Origin: Autumnicola sp041679265
GTDB lineage: Bacteria; Bacteroidota; Bacteroidia; Flavobacteriales; Flavobacteriaceae
NCBI RefSeq assembly: GCF_041679265.1
Contig: NZ_JBGFSM010000016.1
Location: 1 to 64,000, forward strand
Length of the DNA: 64,000 nucleotides
Reading direction: 5' to 3'
Shown: one piece after another, positions 52,637-61,618 of the stretch
Position numbering within the stretch: the stretch's first letter is position 1
Layout of the letters: each line of letters opens with the position of its first letter
Made by a program: the position numbers and the translations under genes
The notes under the pieces: generated by a model
Database searches by the model: none
The model's input: only the letters and a program-made list of their open reading frames with translations
What the model was told of the DNA's origin: nothing

Positions 52637-54430
52637 TTAATCCAAATGAAAACCGTGATCTTCAGGTAATGGCAGTTTTTTTATAAAGCCATTCCATCGG
52701 GGATCACCATGCAAATTCTTCATGGCCTGGAAATTTAGTATTTGGTAAATATCTGAATTTTTATATGAATAAGATTTTTCCAACCACTCAAAGGCTTTAT
52801 CTTTTTTATTTCTAAAAGCGTATATTTCAGCTATATTTGAACTTCCATCTTCACTATGTTGTGTTATTAGTTTTTCTAATGCTGCATCTGCTTCCTTATA
52901 TCTACCCAGCCCGTATAGTGCGCGACATTTACTCCATAACTTAAAGAAAGGAGCAGGTTCTTTTTCAGCCTCAATAAGGGCTTCTTCATATTTCTCCTGA
53001 TAAACCAGTATCAATGAAAGTATTGAATGTGCAACGCCCATATTTGGCATATGAAGTAAGCTGTTTCTAACTTCTTTTTCTGCTTTCTCAAACTCTCCGT
53101 TCATCCAATAAGTGAAACCTAATTCCCAGTTAAAGTTTAAAGGATCCAGTCTTTTAGTTTTTAAATAAAGTTCAACCGCTTTTTCTGTTTTTCCGGTAAA
53201 AGTTTTATTTAGGGCACCAGTATTTATTACTTCGATATTATCGGGTTCCAGATGCAACGCCTTCTGAACATTTTTGTAGGCTTCTTGCTGCCCATTCCAC
53301 ATAAATGTTTGTTGTCTCCCTAATACGGCATATGCAGAAGCATTTTTAGGATCAATCTGAATGGCCTTTTTGGCAGCAGAGATTCCTTTAGTTGTACCTT
53401 TTTCTATGGAAATGGAATTAAAGAGAAGAGTTTTGGACATCATTATTTTGCTCATAAGAATCCAGGCCGGGGCATAAGTACTGTCAATTTTAATAGACCG
53501 ACGCAAAAGAAATTCAGCATTTTCCACACTTTCCGGAGTAGATTGCCTTAAAAGCTGTTTTGCCTCCAGGTAAAAGTTGTAAGCTTCAGTATCGGTTATG
53601 TTGGAGCGTACCTCTTTACCCAATAAGTTTGCTTTTAATTCTGAGGTTACATTATCAGCAATTTCATCCTGAATTTTAAAAACATCTTCCATTTTCCGGT
53701 CATAAGTTTTTGACCAGATTTGGGAACCATCTGCAACATTTACTAATTGAGCTGTTATGCGTAGGGTATTACCTGCTTTTCGTACATTTCCCTCCAGCAA
53801 ATGGGAAACATGCAATTTTTGGCCTATTTCCTGTGCCGTAGCTTCCTTTCCTTTAAAATAAAAAGAAGAAGTGCGGCTAATCACTTTTAAATCGGGGATC
53901 TTCGCCAGAAGATTTAATATCTCATCGCTAATTCCGTCAGAAAAATACTCATGATCCTTACCTGGACTCATATCATCAAAAGCCAAAACTGCAATTGATT
54001 TTTCTTTACCTTTAGAGGCTGGAATGACTTCTTCAGTATGATTGGATTCATTATCCTTTAAGGCTCTTCCTTCGGAATAATTACTGTATAGATTTACTGA
54101 GAGAAGAATAATCGCCACTACCAAAGCACCAATAATAACTTTATTAAATTTATTACTGGTTTCAGCGGTAATAGAATCTTGTCTGGAAATATCTTCCGTT
54201 CTTTTTAATCCTTCTGGAGTTACCTCGTATATCCACGCAAATACCAGCCATACCGGAAAACCAACAATTAAGACAATTATAATAGTTTTTAATAAATCCT
54301 GAGAGATATTGAATACCGGGAAGATAATAGAAATAACCTGTACAATAATCCACGCCACCACCAAATAGGCGAGTGCAGCCTTAAAAACATTTCGCCTTTT
54401 TAATTCTTTAAAGTATTCCCTAATATCCAC
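52637..54430 (-). CDS. Membrane-anchored TolB/FlgO-like and TPR protein
   Basis: The 597-aa protein has two membrane helices near the N-terminus (FKAALAYLVVAWIIVQVISI, then IIIVLIVGFPVWLVFAWIY) and a third at ~93-115. A TolB-N/FlgO-like domain follows (KSIAVLAFDDMSPGKDHEYF, then ISRTSSFYFKGKE, HLLEGNVRK, WSKTYDRKMEDVF). Tetratricopeptide repeats reach the C-terminus. Homologues often carry an N-terminal adenylate cyclase or HTH domain; here membrane segments take that place. Its role is unknown, perhaps scaffolding or stress sensing. It stands alone and converges with umuC. Confidence 0.8.
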   Translation of the reverse strand: MDIREYFKELKRRNVFKAALAYLVVAWIIVQVISIIFPVFNISQDLLKTIIIVLIVGFPVWLVFAWIYEVTPEGLKRTEDISRQDSITAETSNKFNKVIIGALVVAIILLSVNLYSNYSEGRALKDNESNHTEEVIPASKGKEKSIAVLAFDDMSPGKDHEYFSDGISDEILNLLAKIPDLKVISRTSSFYFKGKEATAQEIGQKLHVSHLLEGNVRKAGNTLRITAQLVNVADGSQIWSKTYDRKMEDVFKIQDEIADNVTSELKANLLGKEVRSNITDTEAYNFYLEAKQLLRQSTPESVENAEFLLRRSIKIDSTYAPAWILMSKIMMSKTLLFNSISIEKGTTKGISAAKKAIQIDPKNASAYAVLGRQQTFMWNGQQEAYKNVQKALHLEPDNIEVINTGALNKTFTGKTEKAVELYLKTKRLDPLNFNWELGFTYWMNGEFEKAEKEVRNSLLHMPNMGVAHSILSLILVYQEKYEEALIEAEKEPAPFFKLWSKCRALYGLGRYKEADAALEKLITQHSEDGSSNIAEIYAFRNKKDKAFEWLEKSYSYKNSDIYQILNFQAMKNLHGDPRWNGFIKKLPLPEDHGFHLD

Positions 54431-54815
54431 TTTAATTTTCGAAGTTTAATGCGGTCAAGTTGAATGAAAAGCTGTTTTAATTAATACAGCTTCCCATACC
54501 TGAAAGATAGCAGGGTAGCCCTCAGTATAGAATGTTGTTAAATTTGAAGCACTAGGCAATATTGCAATATAAAAACAATATTTCCTTTGTAAAAATTTTT
54601 GATAAAAATAGTAGTTTGCATACCTTCTTACGTATATGATGGAGCACTCCTGAAAAGAAGAATTTCTCCCGACCTTCAACTTTCTAAGTTATTCTCTTCA
54701 ATAGGAGGAGTAAATATTTAAGCCTGACATTAGTAACAATAAATTTACATCTTCAATATTACACATCCGGTATATTTTATCTGCCTCTTCAGTCATCTTA
54801 AATTATAATTGGTAT
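54431..54815. other. Intergenic region between divergent genes, no gene seen
   Basis: AT-rich strip holding the promoter regions of the TPR gene (leftward) and the TetR gene (rightward). No convincing ORF, RNA or repeat apart from the palindrome listed separately. Confidence 0.5.
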
Positions 54816-54839
54816 AAAACATTCTATTAAGAATGTTTT
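54816..54839. promoter_or_regulatory. Perfect palindrome upstream of tetR (probable autoregulatory operator)
   Basis: AAAACATTCT at 54816-54825 is exactly inverted as AGAATGTTTT at 54830-54839 with a 4-nt spacer. TATATTTA, a near match to TAnnTTTG, follows at 54843-54850 just before the ATG at 54855, so the palindrome covers the -33/spacer region. Size and position fit a TetR-family operator. Confidence 0.65.
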
Positions 54840-54854
54840 GTTTATATTTATAGC

Positions 54855-55466
54855 ATGACCAGGGATAAAAAATCTATAGAAACGCAGCAGCTTATTACAG
54901 AACAGGCTTTTAATGTAATATACAGACATGGTTATTACCGGACTACTCCCGGTATGATTATGAAAGAAACACGCTTGTCAAAAGGGGCATTTTATCATCA
55001 TTTTAAAAATAAATCATCCCTCACTGAAAAAATGATTTCCGAAATACTGCACCAGCGTATTTATCAGAATATGATTAGGCCTCTCTATGAAAATGAACCA
55101 ACGATAGAACTAATTGAACACGTATTTACCCAACGATTGCGTCAATTTAATGAAGAAGAAAAACTCTTGGGCTGCCCGCTTAATAATCTGATTAATGAAT
55201 TAGGTTATGAGGATAATAGTTTAAAGAAAGCGCTTAAAAATATTGTAATAGAGTGGCAAAATGCCATTGTCTACATATTACAGATAGGCATTAAAGAAGA
55301 TCAGATTAGGGATGATATTCAACCTGAGTCTATTGCCACGTTTTTAATTAGTTCATTCGAAGGAATTCGTGGACTTAGAAAATTAGACAAGGATGATGTA
55401 TTCTTTAAACAATATGAAGAAAGTATAAAAATAGTTCTTCAATCGATAAAAAAACATTCCAGGTGA
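54855..55466 (+). CDS. TetR/AcrR-family transcriptional regulator
   Basis: The 203-aa protein has the N-terminal TetR helix-turn-helix (about residues 8-56, TPGMIMKETRLSKGAFYHHF). A helical ligand domain contains a Cys (LLGCPLNNL), as in the YxaF/LmrA-like C-terminal type. It probably represses itself through the palindrome at 54816-54839, and the SDR gene downstream (about 215 bp) may be its target. The inducer is unknown. Confidence 0.9.
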   Translation: MTRDKKSIETQQLITEQAFNVIYRHGYYRTTPGMIMKETRLSKGAFYHHFKNKSSLTEKMISEILHQRIYQNMIRPLYENEPTIELIEHVFTQRLRQFNEEEKLLGCPLNNLINELGYEDNSLKKALKNIVIEWQNAIVYILQIGIKEDQIRDDIQPESIATFLISSFEGIRGLRKLDKDDVFFKQYEESIKIVLQSIKKHSR

Positions 55467-55680
55467 AATCTTTTAGTAATTACTTAAAAGTGAAATTAAA
55501 TCGGGAACAGTTTTTTGAAGTATAAGTCTTCTTTATAAAATTTAATTAAAACGGGAAATCCAGGGAAAATATGGTTGATCTAAACTAATGAAGATAGGTA
55601 AACAGTTCAACATATAACCTTTAAAGTTAATTCCGCTCAATGTTGCAGTAATTTAAGTTAATCATAATAATTTATAATAA

Positions 55681-56463
55681 ATGGAAAATTTTAAAAACAA
55701 AAAAGTTGTAATATCAGGAGGAGGAAGTGGCATAGGAAAAGAGCTTATAAACCAACTGTACCAGGAAGGAACCCGGGATTTCGCCGTTATTGGTAGAAAT
55801 AAGCAAAAATTAGTAAGCTTAGAATCCACATTTCCCGAAGCAAATTTTATTTTATTTTCCGGAAACGTGGCGGACATATCCGATATCAGCAATTTCGTAA
55901 ATGAAGTTCAAAATAAATGGGAAACTATTGATTTATTAATCAATAATGCAGGGGTAGTAAGTGCAGGTGAATTAACCACAATCACTGACGAAGATATTAT
56001 TCAACAGGTTAATATTAATGTTACGGGACTTATTTTGATGACAAAAAAGTTTTTACCGCTGTTAAAACATGAATCAGCTACAGCTATTATAAATGTATCC
56101 TCTAACCTTGCGTTAGTAGGAATGCCTTTTTATAGTCCGTACGCAGCAACAAAAGGAGCAGTAAAATTATTTTCCGAAGCATTAAGAAGAGAGTTGCAAA
56201 ATGAAGAGATTCATGTTATGACTTTGTATCCTACAGGAACAGACACTCCAATGATGAAAACTGCAGGAGCGGGAACATTACAAAGTACTGAAATGGTAGT
56301 AAGTAAAACCTTGGAAGGACTAAGAAAAAATGAAATCGATGTCATGCTTGGTGATATGGATGCCATCATCGCTAATCGTAACAATCCTCAGGAATTTGAT
56401 AAAAAGGCGGCTACCATGTATGAATCTCTAAAAAAAGGAACTGAAAAACATAGAGCTATGTAG
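55681..56463 (+). CDS. Short-chain dehydrogenase/reductase
   Basis: The 260-aa SDR has the cofactor loop GGGSGIG (13-19), NNAG (88-91), catalytic Ser140/141 (INVSSN) and Tyr154-x3-Lys158 (YAATK). Features such as TLYPTGTDTPMM resemble the DltE/YciK-like classical SDR group. Cofactor and substrate are not determined; an Arg after strand 2 (IGRNKQK) hints at NADP. It follows a tetR gene on the same strand and may be under its control. Confidence 0.9.
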   Translation: MENFKNKKVVISGGGSGIGKELINQLYQEGTRDFAVIGRNKQKLVSLESTFPEANFILFSGNVADISDISNFVNEVQNKWETIDLLINNAGVVSAGELTTITDEDIIQQVNINVTGLILMTKKFLPLLKHESATAIINVSSNLALVGMPFYSPYAATKGAVKLFSEALRRELQNEEIHVMTLYPTGTDTPMMKTAGAGTLQSTEMVVSKTLEGLRKNEIDVMLGDMDAIIANRNNPQEFDKKAATMYESLKKGTEKHRAM

Positions 56464-56465
56464 TA

Positions 56466-56621
56466 GATAATCTCTCCATGGGATCCCAAGCACTATATTC
56501 CGATGGAAAACGGATAGCATTCAGCTGGAGGCGGACGGTAATTCCGGATGAATATACCCGGCTTAGAAATGTAGCACTAAGGTCTTCTCCTTTAAAATGG
56601 CGCTCTAGATTATTGGAGTAG
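56466..56621 (+). pseudogene. Possible beta-propeller (TolB-like) protein scrap
   Basis: Immediately after the SDR stop a 51-codon frame contains ALYSDGKRIAFSWRRTV, close to the S-P-D-G-K-x-I-A-F-S repeat of TolB/WD40-like propellers, then ends at TAG. It has no own start other than an internal ATG. It is a probable leftover of a larger gene lost at this junction. Evidence is one repeat only. Confidence 0.25.
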
Positions 56622-56760
56622 TTATGCCTAACACGATATTACTACAATCCCATAAGGTCACTTTTTTGCACATATCAAATCATAGATAGAAAAACCGCCA
56701 ATAGAGATTGATGAGTAAAAAAGGAAGAGTCTGTAAATAAAAAAGCGTGTTCTAAGCAAA

Positions 56761-56790
56761 AAAGGGATGCTAAATAACATCCCTTTTTGT
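56761..56790 (+). terminator. Rho-independent terminator
   Basis: AAAGGGATG and CATCCCTTT form a 9-bp stem with an 8-nt loop, flanked by A and T runs. It lies at the left end of the HNH/toxin module region and may end transcription from the SDR side. Confidence 0.7.
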
Positions 56791-56908
56791 GATCACTAAA
56801 GGATTTAGATCCTTCTATTTTTTTGCTAACATCTTTAAATATGTGTATTTAAAAATTGATCAACAAGTACTTCCGCCAAAGAAATAGACATTAAAAAGAT
56901 AAGAATTT

Positions 56909-57026
56909 AACCCTTAACAGGGCCTCTAAATCTACTGCTACCAGGGATCTCCAGGATTTATTTGATAAAGGAGCTTTTATTAAAAAAGGCGGGGGAAGAA
57001 GTACCAGTTATTTGCTGAATTTATAA
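56909..57026 (+). pseudogene. 3' end of a fic gene (duplicate fragment)
   Basis: The last 38 codons (LNRASKSTATRDLQDL, then FDKGAFIKKGGGRSTSYLLNL split at the usual place) are nearly identical to the C-terminal winged helix of the Fic protein ending at 58538. Nothing upstream resembles Fic, so only the end was duplicated, together with the 3' end of the converging HNH gene. Confidence 0.8.
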
Positions 57027-57310
57027 ACTTTCACTCAAAACACTTCCTTTTGATGCCCTTTCAGCAATTCTATTGATGGCTGCCATTCCTTTTTTTCCGG
57101 CAGGGCCGGGTTGATCTTCAAACTGTTTCAAGGTAAATTCTGAATCTTTATCGTTAACCAAAGCTGAAACTTTTACTTTATAATCTGCCGTTGTACTTAT
57201 GAGCCTCCGGTCAAAAGCGCGATGGAGAATTGGGGAATGAGCGGTGCCATTTTCCATGGTATAATTGAAAAGGGTAAATATGACCGGGATCAATCATTTC
57301 TTGTACTCCT
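57021..57310 (-). pseudogene. HNH endonuclease fragment, copy A
   Basis: Homologous to the C-terminal ~90 residues of the HNH endonuclease at 62382-63248 (HRAFDRRLISTTADYKVKVS, VNDKDSEFTLKQFEDQP). Upstream of 57293 the HNH motif region is still recognisable out of frame as MIDPGHIYPF. The rest is missing. The 3' end converges with and overlaps a fic 3' fragment, as in copy B. Confidence 0.75.
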
Positions 57311-57362
57311 TTACCACTCATTGTAAGTTTTCTCTATAGATAAGCTCGTAGTTTTAGATAAA

Positions 57363-57435
57363 TGAACCGATTCATAAATATATTCGGTTCATTTTTTTAC
57401 TATATTTGAGCCGATTAATGTTTCTATTTGGCTCA
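57363..57435 (+). promoter_or_regulatory. fic promoter with four TGARCCRA sites in two inverted pairs
   Basis: TGAACCGA (57363-57370) pairs with TCGGTTCA (57384-57391), and TGAGCCGA (57407-57414) with TTGGCTCA (57428-57435). Both pairs have exactly 13 nt between arms. The -7 element TATATTTG (57401-57408) sits between them and the last site touches the fic ATG. The geometry suggests two dimer sites flanking the -7 element, perhaps bound by the C-terminal winged helix of Fic itself. The first pair, followed by T residues, could also end read-through transcripts. Confidence 0.6.
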
Positions 57436-58538
57436 TGAAATATAACTGGCAACAAAAAGATTGGCCTAATTTTAAATACTCTACTGTTGAAGTGGAGAAA
57501 GATCTCTATGCTTTTTCTGAAAGAGCCGGCAGGCTCAACGGAGCAATGGAGGTCTTGCCGGAAGAACTTCAATTTGAATCCATCGTTGATTTATTGGTGG
57601 CAGAGGCTCTGAAGACTTCAGAGATCGAAGGAGAATACTTAAGCAGAAAGGACGTCATGTCTTCCATCCGAAATAATCTCGGGCTGAATAGTAAACGGGA
57701 ACCGGTGAAAGATCAAAGAGCTCAAGGCGTTTCTCAGATGATGGTTGATGCACAAAAATATTTTCAAAGGCCATTATCAGAAAAAGTGTTGTTTAATTGG
57801 CATGTGATGTTGATGAAAGGAAGTTCAGCTGTAAACGTGGGTTCCTGGAGAGAACACAATGAACCTATGCAGGTTATCTCCGGGGCGATGGGAAAGGAAG
57901 TAATTCATTATGAGGCTCCGCCTTCCCCCAGGGTTCCCCAGGAGATGGAACAGTTTATTAATTGGTTTAATAATACTGCCCCGGGTTCGAATGAAGAAAT
58001 AAAGCAACCCGTAATTCGTGCTGCGGTGGCACATCTTTAATTTGAGAGCATACACCCTTTCGAAGACGGTAACGGCAGGATTGGCCGTGCTATTTCAGAA
58101 AAGGCCCTTTCTCAACACCTTCAGCGGCCGGTTTTGCTAAGTCTTTCCAAGGCGATTGAAGCCAGGAAAAAAAATTATTATGAAGCTTTAAAAAAAGCAC
58201 AGCGGTCTAACGAGATAACCCCATGGATTAATTATTTTGTAAAAACAACCCTGGAAGCTCAGGAGGATGCCGGGCAGCTTATTAATTTTTCAATGAAGAA
58301 GGCAAAATTTTTTGATAAATTCCAGGATAAGCTGAATGAGCGACAGCTCAAAACAGTAAAGAGAATGCTCGCAGAAGGCTATAAAGGATTTGAAGGCGGT
58401 ATGAATGCCGGTAAATACATTTCCCTTAACAGAACCTCTAAATCTACTGCCACCAGGGATCTCCAGGATTTATTTGATAAAGGAGCTTTTATTAAAAAAG
58501 GTGGGGGAAGAAGTACCAGTTATTTGCTGAATTTATAA
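57435..58538 (+). pseudogene. Fic-family AMP transferase with DUF4172 domain, interrupted by an in-frame TAA
   Basis: The frame encodes DUF4172 (about 1-85), an inhibitory-helix motif TSEIEGE (class II Fic, S/T-x3-E-G), the Fic core with the catalytic HPFEDGNGRIGR, and a C-terminal winged helix (TSKSTATRDLQDL). A TAA at 58038-58040 splits it right between AAVAHL and FESIHPF, where a Tyr codon is usual, so one base change (TAT or TAC to TAA) explains the break. The truncated product keeps the inhibitory helix but lacks the active site. Fic enzymes transfer AMP to target proteins and can act as toxins. It converges with HNH copy B. Confidence 0.9.
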
Positions 58539-58542
58539 ACTT

Positions 58543-59150
58543 TCACCCCAAATACACTTCCTCCCGGTGCCAGTTCAGGGATTCTATTGATGGCTGCCAT
58601 TCTTCTTTTTCCGGCAGGAGGATATATTGGTCTTCAAACTGGTTTAAGGTAAATTCTGAATCTTTATCGTTCACCAGGGCTGAAACTTTTACTTTATAAT
58701 CTGCTGTTATGCTGATAAGCCCGCGGTCAAATGCGCGGTGCAGGGTAGGAGAGAGCGCAATGCCGTTTCTCACGGTATCGTCATTGGAAAGGCTGAAGGG
58801 GTGTATGGCAGGCATCGATCATCTGGATATTAGGCGTGGCCATAATGCGCATTCCCGAGATACAGCAACGATGGTCATAAATTTTAGGAATGCTGCGCTT
58901 AAACAAACCGCCACGGATAAAAAGTTCTTCCTGGTACCGGCTTTCGTCCAGTTGTGATTTCAGGAAAAGTAAATTTTCCCGGTATTCTTTGCCTGATGAA
59001 TGCCGGATCTGGTATTCCAGTTGAGACTCTTCCACCGAATCCCGGTTGTGCCTGTAATTGCTTTGTGAGCTGTAAAAATACTGCTGTAATAATTGTGCTT
59101 CAAGGGATTCACAGGTTTGCGGCTGTTGCAGTAACAGGGATAATTTCGGA
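58543..59150 (-). pseudogene. HNH endonuclease pseudogene, copy B
   Basis: The C-terminal 90 residues are in one frame (HPFSLSNDDTVRNGIALSPT with HRAFDRG). The part before, through KRSIPKIYDHRCCISGMRIM, is in another because of a 2-nt loss at about 58802. A further frameshift lies near 59030. Homology fades at about 59150, so the first ~110 residues are absent. Non-functional. Confidence 0.85.
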
Positions 59151-59213
59151 ACATTTGACTGATATCCTGATGTTTTAGCTCTCCTATTTCTAAGTATGTC
59201 ACCAATAATTAAT

Positions 59214-59221
59214 TATCTTTG
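59214..59221 (+). promoter_or_regulatory. -7 element TATCTTTG of the ParE-type toxin-antitoxin operon
   Basis: Exact match to TAnnTTTG, 3 bp before the first ATG (59224). Transcription would start at or after that ATG, which makes the second Met at 59245 the likelier translation start. Confidence 0.45.
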
Positions 59222-59244
59222 ATATGAAAGTAAAAACGAAGGTT

Positions 59245-59481
59245 ATGAACTTACGGGCAGATTTAGAATGGATACACCAGGAACTGGACAAGGTAAAGGA
59301 CCCTACATTTATTGAAGCAATAAAAAATATGCTGAAATACAATAAAAAGGTATCATCGCAACGTATCAGCAAAGAACAATATAATGAGGAAATTAACGCA
59401 TCCATCGCCCAGATAAATGAAGGTAAAACATACACACACCAGGAAGTGGGCGAACGTATTAAACAATGGGCAAAGCAATAA
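59245..59481 (+). CDS. Antitoxin of a ParE/RelE-type toxin-antitoxin pair
   Basis: About 78 aa from MNLRADLEWIHQELDKVKDP. The helical N-terminus (residues ~1-30, IEAIKNMLKY following) resembles the short antitoxin-like proteins of Bacteroidota that precede RelE/ParE toxins. The C-terminal half (ISKEQYNEEINASIAQINEG) would wrap the toxin. It overlaps the toxin gene by 16 nt, giving coupled translation. The ATG at 59224 is an alternative start, but the -7 element lies only 3 bp above it. Confidence 0.75.
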   Translation: MNLRADLEWIHQELDKVKDPTFIEAIKNMLKYNKKVSSQRISKEQYNEEINASIAQINEGKTYTHQEVGERIKQWAKQ

Positions 59482-59768
59482 TCTGGACGAGCCAGGCTGA
59501 TGCAGAACTTAGTCAGGCATTTTTAGAATTGTTGGAGCAGTCGGAATCCATTGAAACCACCGCCAGGATCATCACAGAAATTTATGAATCAGCCTCAATA
59601 CTGTCTACCAATCCGGAGATCTACAAACTGGACACGATCAAGACCAATAATCCCGGAAACATAAGGGCATATGAAAAGCACACCTACCGTATATCCTATC
59701 TTATAGAGGAAGAGGCTATTTATATCCTTCGTGTGAGATATGCAAGAAAAGAACCTTTAGAATATTGA
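59466..59768 (+). CDS. ParE/RelE-family toxin
   Basis: The 100-aa protein has the RelE/ParE fold pattern: IIWTSQADAELSQAFLELL at the N-terminal helices, NPEIYKLD, NIRAYEKHTYRISYLI, and the C-terminal strand IYILRVRYARKEP. The final RVRYARKEP resembles the R-x-x-H/R-x-R-x-P end of ParE relatives. These toxins block gyrase (ParE) or cut mRNA on the ribosome (RelE); the sequence does not decide which. Intact, and sandwiched between HNH copies B and C. Confidence 0.85.
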   Translation: MGKAIIWTSQADAELSQAFLELLEQSESIETTARIITEIYESASILSTNPEIYKLDTIKTNNPGNIRAYEKHTYRISYLIEEEAIYILRVRYARKEPLEY

Positions 59769-59914
59769 TCCGCACCAGGGATTTAAGAACCTTACATCTT
59801 TTCTTAGCCTCCTTAGCCTCATTTTGTAGTCTTTTAGTTTATGGTTTTTGAGACCAAAGCGCGCGCAGTTGTTAGCCTGAAAATACAAAATGATAATCCC
59901 TTTGACTTGATTTT

Positions 59915-60917
59915 TCACCCCAAAAACACTTCCTCCTGGTGCCAGTTCAGGGATTCTATTGATGGCTGCCATTCCTCTTTTTCCGGCAGGAGGATGGGTT
60001 GATCTTCAAACTGATTTAAGGTAAATTCTGAATCTTTATCGTTCACCAGGGCTGAAACTTTTACTTTATAATCTGCTGTTATGCTTAATAGCCCGCGGTC
60101 AAAGGCGCGGTGCAGGGTAGGAGAGAGGGAGATGCCGTTTCTAAGGGTATCGTCATTGGAAAGGCTGAAGGGGTGTATATGGCAGGCATCGATCATCTGG
60201 ATATTTGGCGGGCCCATAATGCGCATTCCCGAGATACAGCAACGATGGTCATAAATTTTAGGGATGCTGCGCTTAAATAACCCGCCCCGAATAAAAAGTT
60301 CTTCCTGGTACCGGCTTTCGTCCAGTTGTGATTTCAGGAAAAGTAAATTTTCCCGGTAATCCTGGCCGGAGGAATGGCGAATCTGGTATTCCAGTTGGGA
60401 TTCTTCTACCGAATCCCGGTTGTGCCTGTAACTGCTTTGGGAGTTGTAAAAATACTGCTGTAATAATTGTGCTTCGAGGTATCCGCAGGTTTGCGGCTGT
60501 TGCAACAGCAGGAATAATTCCGGGTCAATCTGGGCAAATGCCACGGTTTCCTGTAAATTTTTAAAACTTTTTATGCTCCCTGGATATTCAGGTGATGCCA
60601 ATTTCCATTCCCGGTTTGGCCACCAGCTGCCAGAAAGGCTCCGACCGCATATGGAAAAAGGGAAGCGCGAAATTCTCGGTATGGCCTGTCTCCACCAGTT
60701 GGTTCCAGGTTTCCCTGAAATTCAACAGCAGTTCAGGAGTTATAAAGAGGCGGTTATCCCGGATCTCGTTTTTCCTGATGCCGCGAATTACCGCCAGGAG
60801 CATTACCGGCTTATGCGGGGCTTTGCCTAAATGCTTACTTACCCCGCGCTTTAATTTTTTAAAGTAACGGGAGTATTTATCTAAACCTTCCGGGGGAACA
60901 ATGGGTTCTTTATTCAT
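59915..60917 (-). pseudogene. HNH endonuclease pseudogene, copy C (one internal frameshift)
   Basis: From ATG 60917 the N-terminal 109 residues (MNKEPIVPPEGLDKYSRYFK ... PGMEIGIT) are intact, then a stop. The rest (SIKSFKNLQETVAFAQIDPE to HQEEVFLG) is open in another frame from about 60601 to 59915. A 4-nt gain at about 60585 relative to copy D explains the break. The HNH region (DACHIHPFSLSNDDTLRNGI, HRAFDRG) and an undamaged C-terminus remain. Copy C plus copy D would make one complete gene by recombination. Confidence 0.88.
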
Positions 60918-60981
60918 AATTTAATTCTGAGCTAGGGAAGGATGGCTAGGACAATCATGTGGTTTAACCATTTTCAATGTA

Positions 60982-61095
60982 TTACCGTGCGATTTTAAGC
61001 ATGGTATTTAAAAACTTTTTATCACCAATCTCTATGTATTTAAGCAATTCCTCCCTTAGTTCCGGTGCTCCAATAGCTATAAATAGTTATATATA
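60982..61095 (-). pseudogene. Remnant of a small antitoxin-like protein
   Basis: A minus-strand frame without start codon encodes PELREELLKYIEIGDKKF then LNTMLKIAR and stops at 60982. This pattern (ELR-x2-L-x-YI ... FL) is the N-terminal helix pair typical of short antitoxins of RelE-like toxins in Bacteroidota. No toxin follows. The rest of 60918-61279 shows nothing else. Confidence 0.35.
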
Positions 61096-61279
61096 AAGAT
61101 ATACGTTTGTTGTTTAGGTTTCCAATCCTGAGTTAAATGTAATATACAAATATCCGAAACGCTGTCTCGGAAATGCTATGTTCAGATAGTGTTAATAGTT
61201 TTCTTGAGAATCGCAAGACAGTGTGTGACCTTTTGAATAAATGGATAAATGTTCTTCACCTTCGAGAACCACTTCAAAC

Positions 61280-61618
61280 CTAAACTTCAGTGGCTTTATA
61301 TAAGGTTCTGCCTACGTAGTTAATATGATCTTTAAGCTCCTGATGATCGATTTTTTTGTAATCCAGTACATCTATCTTATATAGTAGTTCTAAATCATCT
61401 ATGGCTATTTTAAGGTCTAAAAGATCATTATAAGACATACCCGGGGAAAATACAGCAAGGTCAATGTCTGAGCCGGGCTTAAAATTTCCCATTGCCCTGG
61501 AACCAAAAACGCGCACCTCGTCAACCGCGGGAAATTTTGAAAATGCCGAATGCAAAAGAGCAATTGTTTCAGGGGATAATCCAAAACTATTTTTCGTATT
61601 CTTTCTTAAGGTAGCCAT
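61280..61618 (-). CDS. MNT-type nucleotidyltransferase antitoxin, second copy
   Basis: The 112-aa protein has FGSRAMGNFKPGSDIDLA with GSR (39-41), Asp51 and Asp53 conserved, and a later YKIDVLDY supplying the third Asp. Same length, order and 32-nt overlap with its HEPT partner as the pair at 18311-19109, but diverged at many positions. It should inactivate the neighbouring HEPT toxin by AMP transfer. Intact. Confidence 0.85.
   Translation of the reverse strand: MATLRKNTKNSFGLSPETIALLHSAFSKFPAVDEVRVFGSRAMGNFKPGSDIDLAVFSPGMSYNDLLDLKIAIDDLELLYKIDVLDYKKIDHQELKDHINYVGRTLYKATEV

Noticed and set aside
57021..57293. A new 90-aa gene
   Set aside because: It is the frameshifted 3' end of the HNH gene family found three more times nearby.
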